From positions 1 to 5,440 of the forward strand of contig CAJOMW010000144.1 in assembly GCA_905235695.1 (NCBI GenBank): a DNA stretch of 5,440 nucleotides. The letters run 5' to 3'. The DNA is from an uncultured Clostridia bacterium (GTDB taxonomy: Bacteria; Bacillota; Clostridia; Oscillospirales; CAG-382). The notes under the pieces were generated by a model, which ran no database searches, was not told the DNA's origin, and saw nothing but the letters and a program-made list of their open reading frames with translations. Position numbers and translations under genes: made by a program. Numbering within the stretch: position 1 is the stretch's first letter; every line of letters starts with the position of its first letter. Positions 1 through 5,342 of this stretch are shown one piece after another.

Positions 1-515
1 GAAGCAAGTATGCCTATAAATCTCGAGGAGGTGAAGTTTTCGGGGCATATATCGGCGTCTCCGAAAACTCGGCTGAGCCCGGCAATGTCGCCTAAGTTCG
101 CTATGCGCTTTATCGCATATCTCACGCTTCTCTCAACGCTCGCCGCACTCACTCCATAGATCTTTGCGGCATTGAGATATATATTTTTGAGCGGCAGAGG
201 ATATTTTGAGGACAGGACGAAAAATACGCAGTCGCATATATAGGAAAAGCCGTCGTGCTTTGCTGTAAGTCCGATACCCATCAGCGTGTTCGCACAGCAG
301 TTGTATATTTCGCTCTCCGAAACTCTGCATGACTTTACAGCCTTTGCCGGGGCAGGAGCCGTTACTACCGCTCCGCTTCTCTCTGCAAAGCCGTATTCGT
401 ACTCGCCGCCCATGCGTGACAGCTCATATTCGGCGTTTATCCGGGCCGTTTCTCTGCCCTTACTCGAGACGGTGTGAGGGGCTTTGAAGTAAATTTCAAC
501 GTAATTCATAGTCAT
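1..515 (-). CDS. Spo0A C-terminal-domain protein without receiver domain (3' end off the window)
   Basis: Open for 171 codons from ATG at 515 to the window edge; I translated it by hand. Residues about 67-171 resemble the DNA-binding effector domain of Spo0A, the master regulator of sporulation. The similarity starts with a helix ending NTLMGIGLTAKHDGF (Spo0A: IGVPAHIKGY). It continues through a helix-turn-helix with GVSAASVERSVRYAIKRI at 121-138, where Glu128, Arg129 and Arg132 match the conserved VERAIRHAI recognition helix. It ends in SRVFG and then SSRFIGILA, matching the SLFG and NSEFIAM segments near the Spo0A C-terminus. The protein should therefore stop only a few residues beyond the window, at about 180 residues. 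The first ~60 residues are not a response-regulator receiver domain: they are far too short and carry no phospho-acceptor Asp motif, so control by phosphorelay is unlikely. The next ATG (509) is an equally possible start, because only a weak AAAG precedes either. The gene lies 44 bases after clpX, probably in the same transcript. Domain call is confident; target genes and role are unknown. Confidence 0.8.
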   Translation of the reverse strand, partial: MTMNYVEIYFKAPHTVSSKGRETARINAEYELSRMGGEYEYGFAERSGAVVTAPAPAKAVKSCRVSESEIYNCCANTLMGIGLTAKHDGFSYICDCVFFVLSSKYPLPLKNIYLNAAKIYGVSAASVERSVRYAIKRIANLGDIAGLSRVFGDADICPENFTSSRFIGILA

Positions 516-523
516 CTTTATGT

Positions 524-559
524 AAAGAGCGGCGCAGATGTTCTCCGTGCCGCAGCTTT
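524..559 (-). terminator. Imperfect hairpin after clpX, possible weak terminator
   Basis: Immediately after the clpX stop codon, GCGGC (553-549) pairs with GCCGC (533-529). The inner stem continues past one A-C mismatch, and an outer AAAG/CTTT pairing (559-556 with 527-524) closes it. The 3' side ends in CTTT followed by ACAT, so the U-tract is poor. It may partly terminate the clp transcript, or it may be only a structured spacer before the Spo0A-like gene, whose start lies 9 bases downstream of the structure. Confidence 0.4.
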
Positions 560-1801
560 TTAATATTCCTTTACAGGCTCGGCGCCCTTCTCAACAACGT
601 CCTTCGTGATGACGACCTTTTTTAGCTTCTTGTCGTCGGGGAGGGAATACATGAGATGCGTCATTATGCCTTCGGTTATGGCTCTGAGACCTCTCGCACC
701 GGTGTTTCTCTGCTCTGCGAGAAGTGCGATGGCCTTCAGCGCCTCGTCCTCAAATTCGAGCTCTACTCCGTCCATCGAAAACAGCTTCTGATACTGCTTT
801 ATAAGGGCGTTCTTAGGCTCGGTGAGTATTCTTACCAGCGCATCGGAATCGAGGGGCGTAAGCGCCGTTATGAGCGGTATTCTGCCTACAAGCTCGGGTA
901 TAAGACCGTATTTAACAAGGTCGTGCGCCTCGATTGACTGCAATATGTCGCTCCTGCGCTTTTCCGCCTTTGTGAGCACCTCCGCGCCAAAGCCGAGTCC
1001 CTGGCTTCCTTTGCGGTTTTCGATTATCTCTTCCATACCGTCAAAGGCGCCGCCGCAGATAAACAGAATGTTCTCCGTGTTTATCTGTATAAATTCCTGG
1101 TTCGGGTGCTTTCTGCCGCCCTGGGGAGGAACGTTTGATATCGTGCCCTCAAGAATCTTCAGAAGCGCCTGCTGAACGCCTTCGCCCGAAACGTCGCGCG
1201 TTATTGAGCGGTTTTCACTGCGGCGGGATATCTTGTCTATCTCGTCTATATAGACTATGCCCTTTTCGGCGAGAGCTATATTGTAGTCGGCCGCCTGTAT
1301 AAGGCGAAGGAGGATGTTTTCGACGTCCTCTCCGACATAACCTGCCTCGGTAAGGGTAGTGGCGTCCGCAATGGCAAACGGGACTTTCAGGAGCTTTGCG
1401 AGAGTCTGTGCGAGCATGGTCTTTCCGACGCCCGTTGGACCTATCAGCAGAACGTTGCTCTTCTGCAGCTCGACGTCGTCCTCTGTGTCCTTCTGGAGTA
1501 TCCTCTTGTAGTGGTTGTATACAGCAACAGACAGCGTTATCTTGGCGTTTTCCTGCCCTATGACGTACTTGTCGAGCATCTCCTTCATCTCCGAGGGCTT
1601 CGGAAGGGTTTTCAGCGAGAGCGATTCGCCTTCGCTCTTAAGAAGACCGTCCTCTTCCATGCTCTCTATTATCTCGGAGCATATACTTACGCAGTTGTTG
1701 CAGATATTTATGCCGTCGGGACCGAGTATGAGGTGTCCCACCTCAGATTCGTCCTTCTTGCAAAAGGCGCAGATCTTTTTAGTGTCTCTGTTATTTGGCA
1801 T
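560..1801 (-). CDS. clpX: ClpX, ATP-dependent unfoldase subunit of ClpXP
   Basis: This is the AAA+ hexameric unfoldase that recognises tagged or specific substrates, unfolds them and threads them into ClpP in the cytoplasm. It has 413 residues, against about 420 for the family, and looks complete. The N-terminal zinc-binding domain has Cys11, Cys14, Cys34 and Cys37. The AAA+ module has Walker A GPTGVGKT (121-128), pore-1 loop GYVGED (154-159), Walker B IVYIDEID with Asp186/Glu187, the RKH pore loop (230-232), the ClpP-docking tripeptide LGF (269-271, the usual IGF position), arginine finger Arg307 in ELVGRIP and sensor-2 Arg370 in GARGLR. The start at 1801 is the only sensible one, since it places the zinc finger at the normal distance. 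Its ribosome site is weak: only GTGA, 7 bases upstream, is complementary to 16S rRNA. It follows clpP by 52 bases and is probably co-transcribed with it. No residue expected for function is missing. Confidence 0.98.
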   Translation of the reverse strand: MPNNRDTKKICAFCKKDESEVGHLILGPDGINICNNCVSICSEIIESMEEDGLLKSEGESLSLKTLPKPSEMKEMLDKYVIGQENAKITLSVAVYNHYKRILQKDTEDDVELQKSNVLLIGPTGVGKTMLAQTLAKLLKVPFAIADATTLTEAGYVGEDVENILLRLIQAADYNIALAEKGIVYIDEIDKISRRSENRSITRDVSGEGVQQALLKILEGTISNVPPQGGRKHPNQEFIQINTENILFICGGAFDGMEEIIENRKGSQGLGFGAEVLTKAEKRRSDILQSIEAHDLVKYGLIPELVGRIPLITALTPLDSDALVRILTEPKNALIKQYQKLFSMDGVELEFEDEALKAIALLAEQRNTGARGLRAITEGIMTHLMYSLPDDKKLKKVVITKDVVEKGAEPVKEY

Positions 1802-1814
1802 TTATAGTTCACAT

Positions 1815-1838
1815 TTTTGAAAAGACTGCTTTTCAAAA
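1815..1838 (-). other. Perfect 10-bp hairpin between clpP and clpX
   Basis: TTTTGAAAAG (1838-1829 as read on the minus strand) and CTTTTCAAAA (1824-1815) form a perfect 10-bp AT-rich stem around a 4-base loop. It starts 15 bases after the clpP stop and ends 13 bases before the clpX ATG. There is no GC-rich stem or U-tract, so it is not a typical terminator. Its position suggests an mRNA-processing, stability or translation-modulating element, but this is inference from position only. Confidence 0.55.
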
Positions 1839-1853
1839 CCTTTCGATATAGTT

Positions 1854-2438
1854 TTACGCTTTTTTGGCAATGACTCTGTCAACGAGGCCGTAATCGCACG
1901 CCTGCTGTGCCGTCATGAAGTTATCTCTGTCGGTGTCCTTCTCTATCGTCTCGAGGGGCTGCCCCGTCTGCTCGGAGAGGATTCTGTTGAGGTTGTTCTT
2001 TATCTGTATTATCCTGTCGGCGTGTATCTTTATGTCGGTCGCCTGTCCCTGCATTCCGCCGAGAGGCTGGTGTATCATTATTTCGCTGTTCGGGAGCGCA
2101 AGGCGCTTGCCCTTTGCACCGGACGAGAGGAGGAAAGCTCCCATGCTCGCCGCCATGCCTATGCAAACGGTCGAAACGTCGCACTTGATATAGTTCATGG
2201 TGTCGTATATTGCCATGCCTGCGGTTATCGAGCCGCCGGGGCTGTTGATATAGAGGGAGATGTCCTTGTCGGGATCCTGCGCTTCAAGATAAAGGAGCTG
2301 AGCTACAACGAGGGAAGCGGTAGCGTCGTTAACTTCGTCTGCGAGGAATACTATTCTGTCATTGAGAAGTCTCGAATATATATCATACGATCTTTCTCCG
2401 TGATTTGTCTGTTCTACTACCATTGGTACGAGTGGCAT
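1854..2438 (-). CDS. clpP: ClpP, ATP-dependent Clp protease proteolytic subunit
   Basis: This is the serine peptidase that forms the double-heptamer degradation chamber docked by ClpX (and ClpC/ClpA where present). From the ATG at 2438 it has 194 residues, the usual length. The catalytic triad is Ser98 (in GMAASMGAF), His123 (in IMIHQP) and Asp172 (in TDRDNF), at the same numbers as I recall for the Bacillus subtilis enzyme. INSPGGS and the handle-region Gly-rich strand are intact. An in-frame ATG three codons upstream (2447) would add Met-Ile-Ile. I prefer 2438 because AGAAAGGA (2454-2447) lies 8 bases before it and physically overlaps the upstream ATG, and because the resulting MPLVPMVVEQT matches the family N-terminus, which forms the axial gate. 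It follows tig by 106 bases and precedes clpX by 52 bases, the classical order. No convincing CtsR operator is visible upstream. Confidence 0.97.
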   Translation of the reverse strand: MPLVPMVVEQTNHGERSYDIYSRLLNDRIVFLADEVNDATASLVVAQLLYLEAQDPDKDISLYINSPGGSITAGMAIYDTMNYIKCDVSTVCIGMAASMGAFLLSSGAKGKRLALPNSEIMIHQPLGGMQGQATDIKIHADRIIQIKNNLNRILSEQTGQPLETIEKDTDRDNFMTAQQACDYGLVDRVIAKKA

Positions 2439-2446
2439 TATGATCA

Positions 2447-2454
2447 TCCTTTCT
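2447..2454 (-). promoter_or_regulatory. clpP ribosome binding site that fixes the start
   Basis: AGAAAGGA sits 8 bases upstream of the ATG at 2438. The final A of this site is the first base of the competing upstream ATG (2447), which therefore has no spacing of its own. The shorter ClpP start is favoured. Confidence 0.7.
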
Positions 2455-2494
2455 TAAATAATGCGTCGAATTTTGAGTTTTGGTCTTTTATTGA

Positions 2495-2521
2495 CATAAG
2501 CCGCCCTTGCGGCGGCTTATG
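2495..2521 (-). terminator. 11-bp GC-rich hairpin between tig and clpP
   Basis: CATAAGCCGCC (2521-2511) pairs perfectly with GGCGGCTTATG (2505-2495) around a 5-base loop, starting 23 bases after the tig stop. The 3' flank on the minus strand is TCAATAAAAG, with no run of T, so full rho-independent termination is doubtful. I see no strong promoter between it and clpP. A partial terminator, a processing site or an mRNA-end stabiliser would let clpP be expressed from the tig promoter at a different level. The structure is certain; its function is inferred. Confidence 0.55.
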
Positions 2522-2544
2522 ATTTGCGGCTTTGAGATGCGTAA

Positions 2545-3120
2545 TTACTTGTCCTCGGCCTTTTTTGCTGTCGTTTTCTTTGCGGTTGTCTTCTTCTCGG
2601 CTTTCGGCTTTTCATCGGCGTCGGCTGCCTTTGCAGTCTTTGCTTTGGAAGCGGCGGGCTTCTTTGCGGCAGTCTTTGAAGCGGTCGGCTTCTTTTCTTC
2701 GGCCTTTTCCTCGGTGCCTTCCGCTTTCTTAGCGGTGGTCTTCTTAGCCGTCGTCTTCTTCTTAGGCTTTTCTTCCTTCTTTTCGCCCTCTGCTTCTTCC
2801 GGAGCGTTCATTTTTGCAAATTCTTCGGCGGTAACTTCCTTTGTCGTTATCTTTGCCGTATCCTTTACAAGCTCAAACGCCTTTATGCTCTTTACGTCGT
2901 AAGCGAGATCCTCAGCAGATATGCGAGCCTTTACGTCCTCGACCTTCATGCCGAACTGCGAAGCCATCTCTTCGTACTTCTTCTCGATATCCTCGTCGCT
3001 TGCCTCAATGTTTTCCGCCTTAACTATCTCGTCGAGGGCAAGCTGTCTCTTTACGTTGAGCACAGCCGCATCGCCGTAGCGTTCGGTGATGTCTTCGAGC
3101 TTCATGCCGGTGTACTGCAT
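2545..3120 (-). CDS. tig: Trigger factor, displaced C-terminal part with Lys/Ala-rich tail
   Basis: This frame encodes what should be the rest of trigger factor. It begins at QYTGMKLEDI, which continues the clostridial trigger-factor motif interrupted at the end of the other frame. Residues 2-104 (counted from the ATG at 3120) match the second half of the C-terminal chaperone domain, including KAENIEASDEDIEKKYEEMA. From about residue 105 to 191 there is a low-complexity tail of Lys, Ala, Glu and Thr with two copies of KKTTAKKTTAKKAE (121-134 and 176-189). Trigger factors are usually about 430 residues. The tail is why the reconstructed protein would reach 525 (334 + 191). The ATG at 3120 has no good ribosome site in front of it. 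Separate translation would need re-initiation after the stop at 3104-3102, which overlaps this frame. I regard it as a fragment of one gene rather than an independent gene. Confidence 0.85.
   Translation of the reverse strand: MQYTGMKLEDITERYGDAAVLNVKRQLALDEIVKAENIEASDEDIEKKYEEMASQFGMKVEDVKARISAEDLAYDVKSIKAFELVKDTAKITTKEVTAEEFAKMNAPEEAEGEKKEEKPKKKTTAKKTTAKKAEGTEEKAEEKKPTASKTAAKKPAASKAKTAKAADADEKPKAEKKTTAKKTTAKKAEDK
2554..2595 (-). repeat. Trigger-factor tail repeat, second copy
   Basis: This stretch codes for KKTTAKKTTAKKAE, identical in protein to the copy at 2719-2760. Each copy itself contains a TTAKK doublet. Such basic Lys/Ala repeats resemble bacterial histone-H1-like tails and probably arose by internal duplication. 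Confidence 0.8.
2719..2760 (-). repeat. Trigger-factor tail repeat, first copy
   Basis: This is the first copy of the 14-residue KKTTAKKTTAKKAE unit in the trigger-factor tail. It is separated from the second copy by 41 residues of similar Lys/Ala/Glu-rich composition. Confidence 0.8.
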
Positions 3121-4130
3121 GAGTGCATGAGCATCTCAAGGCTGAGTCCCTGGCTCCTGAGCTGGTAGTCGTAATCTCTTACGAGGTTTTCCTTTTCCTT
3201 GTCTATAAGTACTTCGGGTATCTCGGCTTCAACGTTTTCGGTAAGAGCCTTTGTGAGCGCTTCTGCGAGTCTTACCTCTGCCTCGGCGTCGTGTCTCTTC
3301 TCTATTTTAGCCTTTATGTCAGCCTTGTATTCATCGAGAGTGTTGAATTCGGATGCGTCCTTGGCAAAGTCGTCGTCAAGGGTGGGAAGCTCTTCGTATT
3401 CTATTGCGTTGAGCTTGCACTTGAACACGGCTTCCTTGCCTGCGAGCTCATCTGCGTGATATTCGGTCGGGAAGGTTACGTTTACGTCAAACTTCTCGCC
3501 TATATTCTTGCCCTCTATCTGCTCTTCAAAGCCGGGTATAAACGTGCCCGAGCCGAGCTTTAACTTGTGACCTTCAGCCTTGCCGCCGTCAAACGCCTTG
3601 CCGTCGCAGAAGCCCTCGTAGTCGATATCTACCGTGTCGTCCTTCTTTGCGGCTCTGTCGGTGACTTCTATGGTTCTCGCATAGCGCTCGCGCGTTCTTT
3701 CAAGCTCTTCGTCAAGCTCGCTGTCCTCGGTCTTTACTACTATCTTTTCGACCTCAAGTCCCTTATACGCCTTTACCTTTACGTCGGGGAAGCGAACGAA
3801 CGCAACCTTTGCGGTTATGCCGTCCTCGCTCTCAAAGTCGATGTCCGTAACTTCCGGCATTCCTGCTATTTTGTAGGGAGTTTCCTTAGCGGCGGCGTCT
3901 ATTTCAGAGGGGAGAATGTCGTTTATTGCGTCCTCGTAGAAGACCTGCTTGCCGTAGAACTTCTCAACGAGACCTCTCGTTGCCTTACCTTTTCTGAATC
4001 CGGGGATGGAAATGTTTTTGGAAACCTTCTTGAAGACTTTGTTTATCGCGTCCTCAAACGTATCTCTTGAGATCACGATATCCATTTCCACCTTATTTGT
4101 TTCGGTTTCCTTGTAATTTTTTAAGCTCAT
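3102..4130 (-). CDS. tig: Trigger factor, N-terminal part, frameshifted
   Basis: This is the ribosome-associated chaperone and peptidyl-prolyl isomerase that binds nascent chains at the exit tunnel. The start at 4130 has a strong GGAGGA 6 bases upstream. The ribosome-binding domain carries the signature GFRKGK (44-49) at the usual place. An FKBP-type isomerase domain spans about 160-245, with GSGTFIPGFEEQ at 193-204. The C-terminal chaperone domain starts near 250. The frame then runs LSLEMLM and diverts at residue 336 into HSCSTPA and a TGA. The cause is an exact 8-bp tandem duplication at 3116-3131; removing one copy joins Met335 to QYTGMKLED in the other frame and restores a normal trigger factor. 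As read, the product keeps ribosome binding and isomerase domains but loses roughly the second half of the chaperone domain and the tail. It is first in the probable operon tig-clpP-clpX, behind a sigma-A-like promoter. It could be a true mutation, a mixed population or an assembly error. Confidence 0.93.
   Translation of the reverse strand: MSLKNYKETETNKVEMDIVISRDTFEDAINKVFKKVSKNISIPGFRKGKATRGLVEKFYGKQVFYEDAINDILPSEIDAAAKETPYKIAGMPEVTDIDFESEDGITAKVAFVRFPDVKVKAYKGLEVEKIVVKTEDSELDEELERTRERYARTIEVTDRAAKKDDTVDIDYEGFCDGKAFDGGKAEGHKLKLGSGTFIPGFEEQIEGKNIGEKFDVNVTFPTEYHADELAGKEAVFKCKLNAIEYEELPTLDDDFAKDASEFNTLDEYKADIKAKIEKRHDAEAEVRLAEALTKALTENVEAEIPEVLIDKEKENLVRDYDYQLRSQGLSLEMLMHSCSTPA
3116..3131 (-). 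repeat. 8-bp tandem duplication causing the tig frameshift
   Basis: On the minus strand CTCATGCA occurs twice in direct succession (3131-3124 and 3123-3116). One copy reads Leu-Met-Gln into the conserved trigger-factor sequence. Two copies shift the frame and bring a TGA at 3104-3102. Both copies are identical, as expected for a recent slippage or duplication event. Confidence 0.95.
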
Positions 4131-4136
4131 GATGTG

Positions 4137-4142
4137 TCCTCC
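4137..4142 (-). promoter_or_regulatory. tig ribosome binding site
   Basis: GGAGGA lies 6 bases before the ATG at 4130. It is a near-ideal Shine-Dalgarno sequence and supports this start and high translation of trigger factor. Confidence 0.85.
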
Positions 4143-4205
4143 AAAGTACTCCGTCTCACGGCTTCTTTACGGCTCGTGAAATTTTATACAAAATTATTCT
4201 ATTCT

Positions 4206-4233
4206 ATTTTACATATTTTTTTGGAAAAGTCAA
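4206..4233 (-). promoter_or_regulatory. Probable sigma-A promoter of the tig-clpP-clpX operon
   Basis: A -35 box TTGACT (4233-4228) and a -10 box TAAAAT (4211-4206) each differ from consensus at one base and are separated by 16 bases. The region just upstream of the -35 is A/T-rich and includes the palindrome TTTTTATAAAAA, which could act as an UP element. Transcription would start near 4199, giving a leader of about 70 bases. The rest of the 177-base gap between the gpsA-like stop and tig shows no other convincing signal, and no clear terminator for the upstream gene. Confidence 0.75.
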
Positions 4234-4307
4234 GACGTTTTTATAAAAATCGGCAATATTGGCAAAAATTTTACTTCTTATATAATAAAATAGGTGATTT
4301 AGACGAA

Positions 4308-5264
4308 TTAAAACTCATATTTGAGCGACCTCTCAAAAAGGGACGACAGCTCATGTGCGGGGGAAGCGTCCTCGTATATCACATTGTATACCGCCCTGCA
4401 TATCGGAAGCTCAACGTCAAGCTTTTCCGCCATCTCTATAAGTGCCTTTACAGTAAACTTCCCCTCTGCAAGCATTTCGTACTTTTCACCCGAAACCAGG
4501 CACTCCCCGTATTTCCTGTTGTGGCTGTACTCCGAGAAAACCGTTGCCTGATAGTCGCCCAGGTGGCAAAGTCCGTATGCCGAGAGCTCATTTCCGCCGG
4601 CGGCCTTTATAAGCCTTGCAATTTCCCGTGTTCCGCGGGACATCAGCGCACCTTTAAGGGACGTCCTGCCGAGCCCGTCGAGCATACCTGCGGCGATGCC
4701 GATGACGTTCTTCGATGCGGCGCCTATCTCGCTTCCGATAAGGTCTGTCCCGTAGTAAAAGCGTATCGTGCTGTTCGAAAACTCACGGACGAGCATCTTC
4801 TTGACGTCGTCGCTTGCGCTGTCTATGACCATGCAGTTCTGTATGCCCATGCTGAATTCCTCAACGTGCCCCGGACCGAGCCATACGGCGACCTTATTTG
4901 ACGGATCCGTCTCTTCCTCGGCTATCTGCGAGAGACGGCAGCAGGTCCCTATTTCAAGCCCCTTCATGCACAGCACTATCGTCTTGTCCTTTATTCCGAT
5001 TTGCGAAAGAAGTCTGCATACGTCCCTTAGTGACTGCGAGCTGACCGATATAGCTATCACGTCAGCGTCTTGTGCACACGATATGTCAGTCGAAAGCGCC
5101 ACTGTTTCCGGAATTGACAGACAGCCGCTTTTTCTGAACTGCATTATTTTTTTCATGTTTTCCGACGTGCTTCTGCCGTACAGCGTCACGTTGTGCCCGA
5201 CCTTATCGAGATGCCAGGCAATGAAGCTGCCCCATCTTCCGCAGCCGATAACCGTTATTTTCAT
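4308..5264 (-). CDS. GpsA-like NAD(P)H-dependent glycerol-3-phosphate dehydrogenase, divergent
   Basis: By family this enzyme reduces dihydroxyacetone phosphate to sn-glycerol-3-phosphate for phospholipid synthesis in the cytoplasm. From the ATG at 5264 it has 318 residues, close to the 330-340 of typical GpsA. The Rossmann nucleotide site is VIGCGRWG (5-12). CMKGLE (99-104) corresponds to the family's TKG segment, and LGPGHVEEF (129-137) to SGPSHAEE. The catalytic lysine is Lys185 in GAASKNVIGIAAGMLDGLG. In the C-terminal substrate region the usual GLGDL...SRNRR reads HLGDYQATVFSEYSHNRKYG, so His248 replaces the conserved phosphate-contacting Arg while Asn249 remains. I chose 5264 over the ATG at 5288 because GGGAGAGG lies 8 bases before it and because the longer form adds residues ahead of the Rossmann strand. 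It is not beside der or plsY, the frequent Firmicutes neighbours. It may be a second-type GpsA or a dehydrogenase with a shifted substrate, so I leave the symbol empty. Confidence 0.85.
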   Translation of the reverse strand: MKITVIGCGRWGSFIAWHLDKVGHNVTLYGRSTSENMKKIMQFRKSGCLSIPETVALSTDISCAQDADVIAISVSSQSLRDVCRLLSQIGIKDKTIVLCMKGLEIGTCCRLSQIAEEETDPSNKVAVWLGPGHVEEFSMGIQNCMVIDSASDDVKKMLVREFSNSTIRFYYGTDLIGSEIGAASKNVIGIAAGMLDGLGRTSLKGALMSRGTREIARLIKAAGGNELSAYGLCHLGDYQATVFSEYSHNRKYGECLVSGEKYEMLAEGKFTVKALIEMAEKLDVELPICRAVYNVIYEDASPAHELSSLFERSLKYEF

Positions 5265-5272
5265 CCGAAGTA

Positions 5273-5280
5273 CCTCTCCC
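5273..5280 (-). promoter_or_regulatory. Ribosome binding site of the gpsA-like gene
   Basis: GGGAGAGG ends 8 bases before the ATG at 5264 and decides against the in-frame ATG at 5288. It begins 10 bases after the terminator-like hairpin. Confidence 0.75.
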
Positions 5281-5290
5281 ATCGACATAA

Positions 5291-5318
5291 ACAGAGGGAA
5301 ACCGAAGTTCCCCTCTGT
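5291..5318 (-). terminator. Terminator-like hairpin with UUCG tetraloop
   Basis: ACAGAGGGGAAC (5318-5307) pairs with GTTTCCCTCTGT (5302-5291) as a 12-bp stem with a single G-U wobble, closed by C(UUCG)G, an unusually stable tetraloop. A short T-rich tail, TTTAT, overlaps the stem end and flank. The same position is an A-C mismatch on the plus-strand RNA, so the structure is built for minus-strand transcripts. It lies 24 bases after the stop codon of the upstream gene and most likely ends that transcript. Confidence 0.75.
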
Positions 5319-5342
5319 GTTTTATTCGGTTATTGCGTCAAA

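Noticed and set aside
133..330. 65-codon minus-strand open frame near the left end
   Set aside because: It lies in another frame inside the Spo0A-type gene, whose own frame is open over 171 codons and matches a known domain.
2461..2500. Possible CtsR operator (GTCAATAAAAGACCAAA on the minus strand) upstream of clpP
   Set aside because: The spacing and bases of the two half-sites differ too much from the CtsR heptad repeat (GGTCAAA, 3-base gap, GGTCAAA).
2507..2902. Plus-strand open frame rich in Phe, Ala, Ser and Val that looks like a membrane protein
   Set aside because: It is the exact antisense of the Lys/Ala/Glu-rich trigger-factor tail. Lys codons read backwards give Phe/Leu, which creates false hydrophobicity.
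3118..3131. GAGTGC-like bases suggesting half of a CIRCE element
   Set aside because: They lie within the coding duplication, with no matching inverted half at the required spacing.
4157..4178. Short inverted repeat CACG...CGTG and repeated ACGGCT in the tig leader
   Set aside because: Only 4-5 bp can pair and the loop is long, so chance is the simplest explanation. No riboswitch or operator pattern is recognisable.
4134..4901. Long plus-strand open frame of 255 codons across the tig promoter and antisense to the gpsA-like gene
   Set aside because: Its downstream part mirrors a clearly conserved coding frame and its upstream part crosses an AT-rich promoter region. It resembles no family I know and has no convincing ribosome site.
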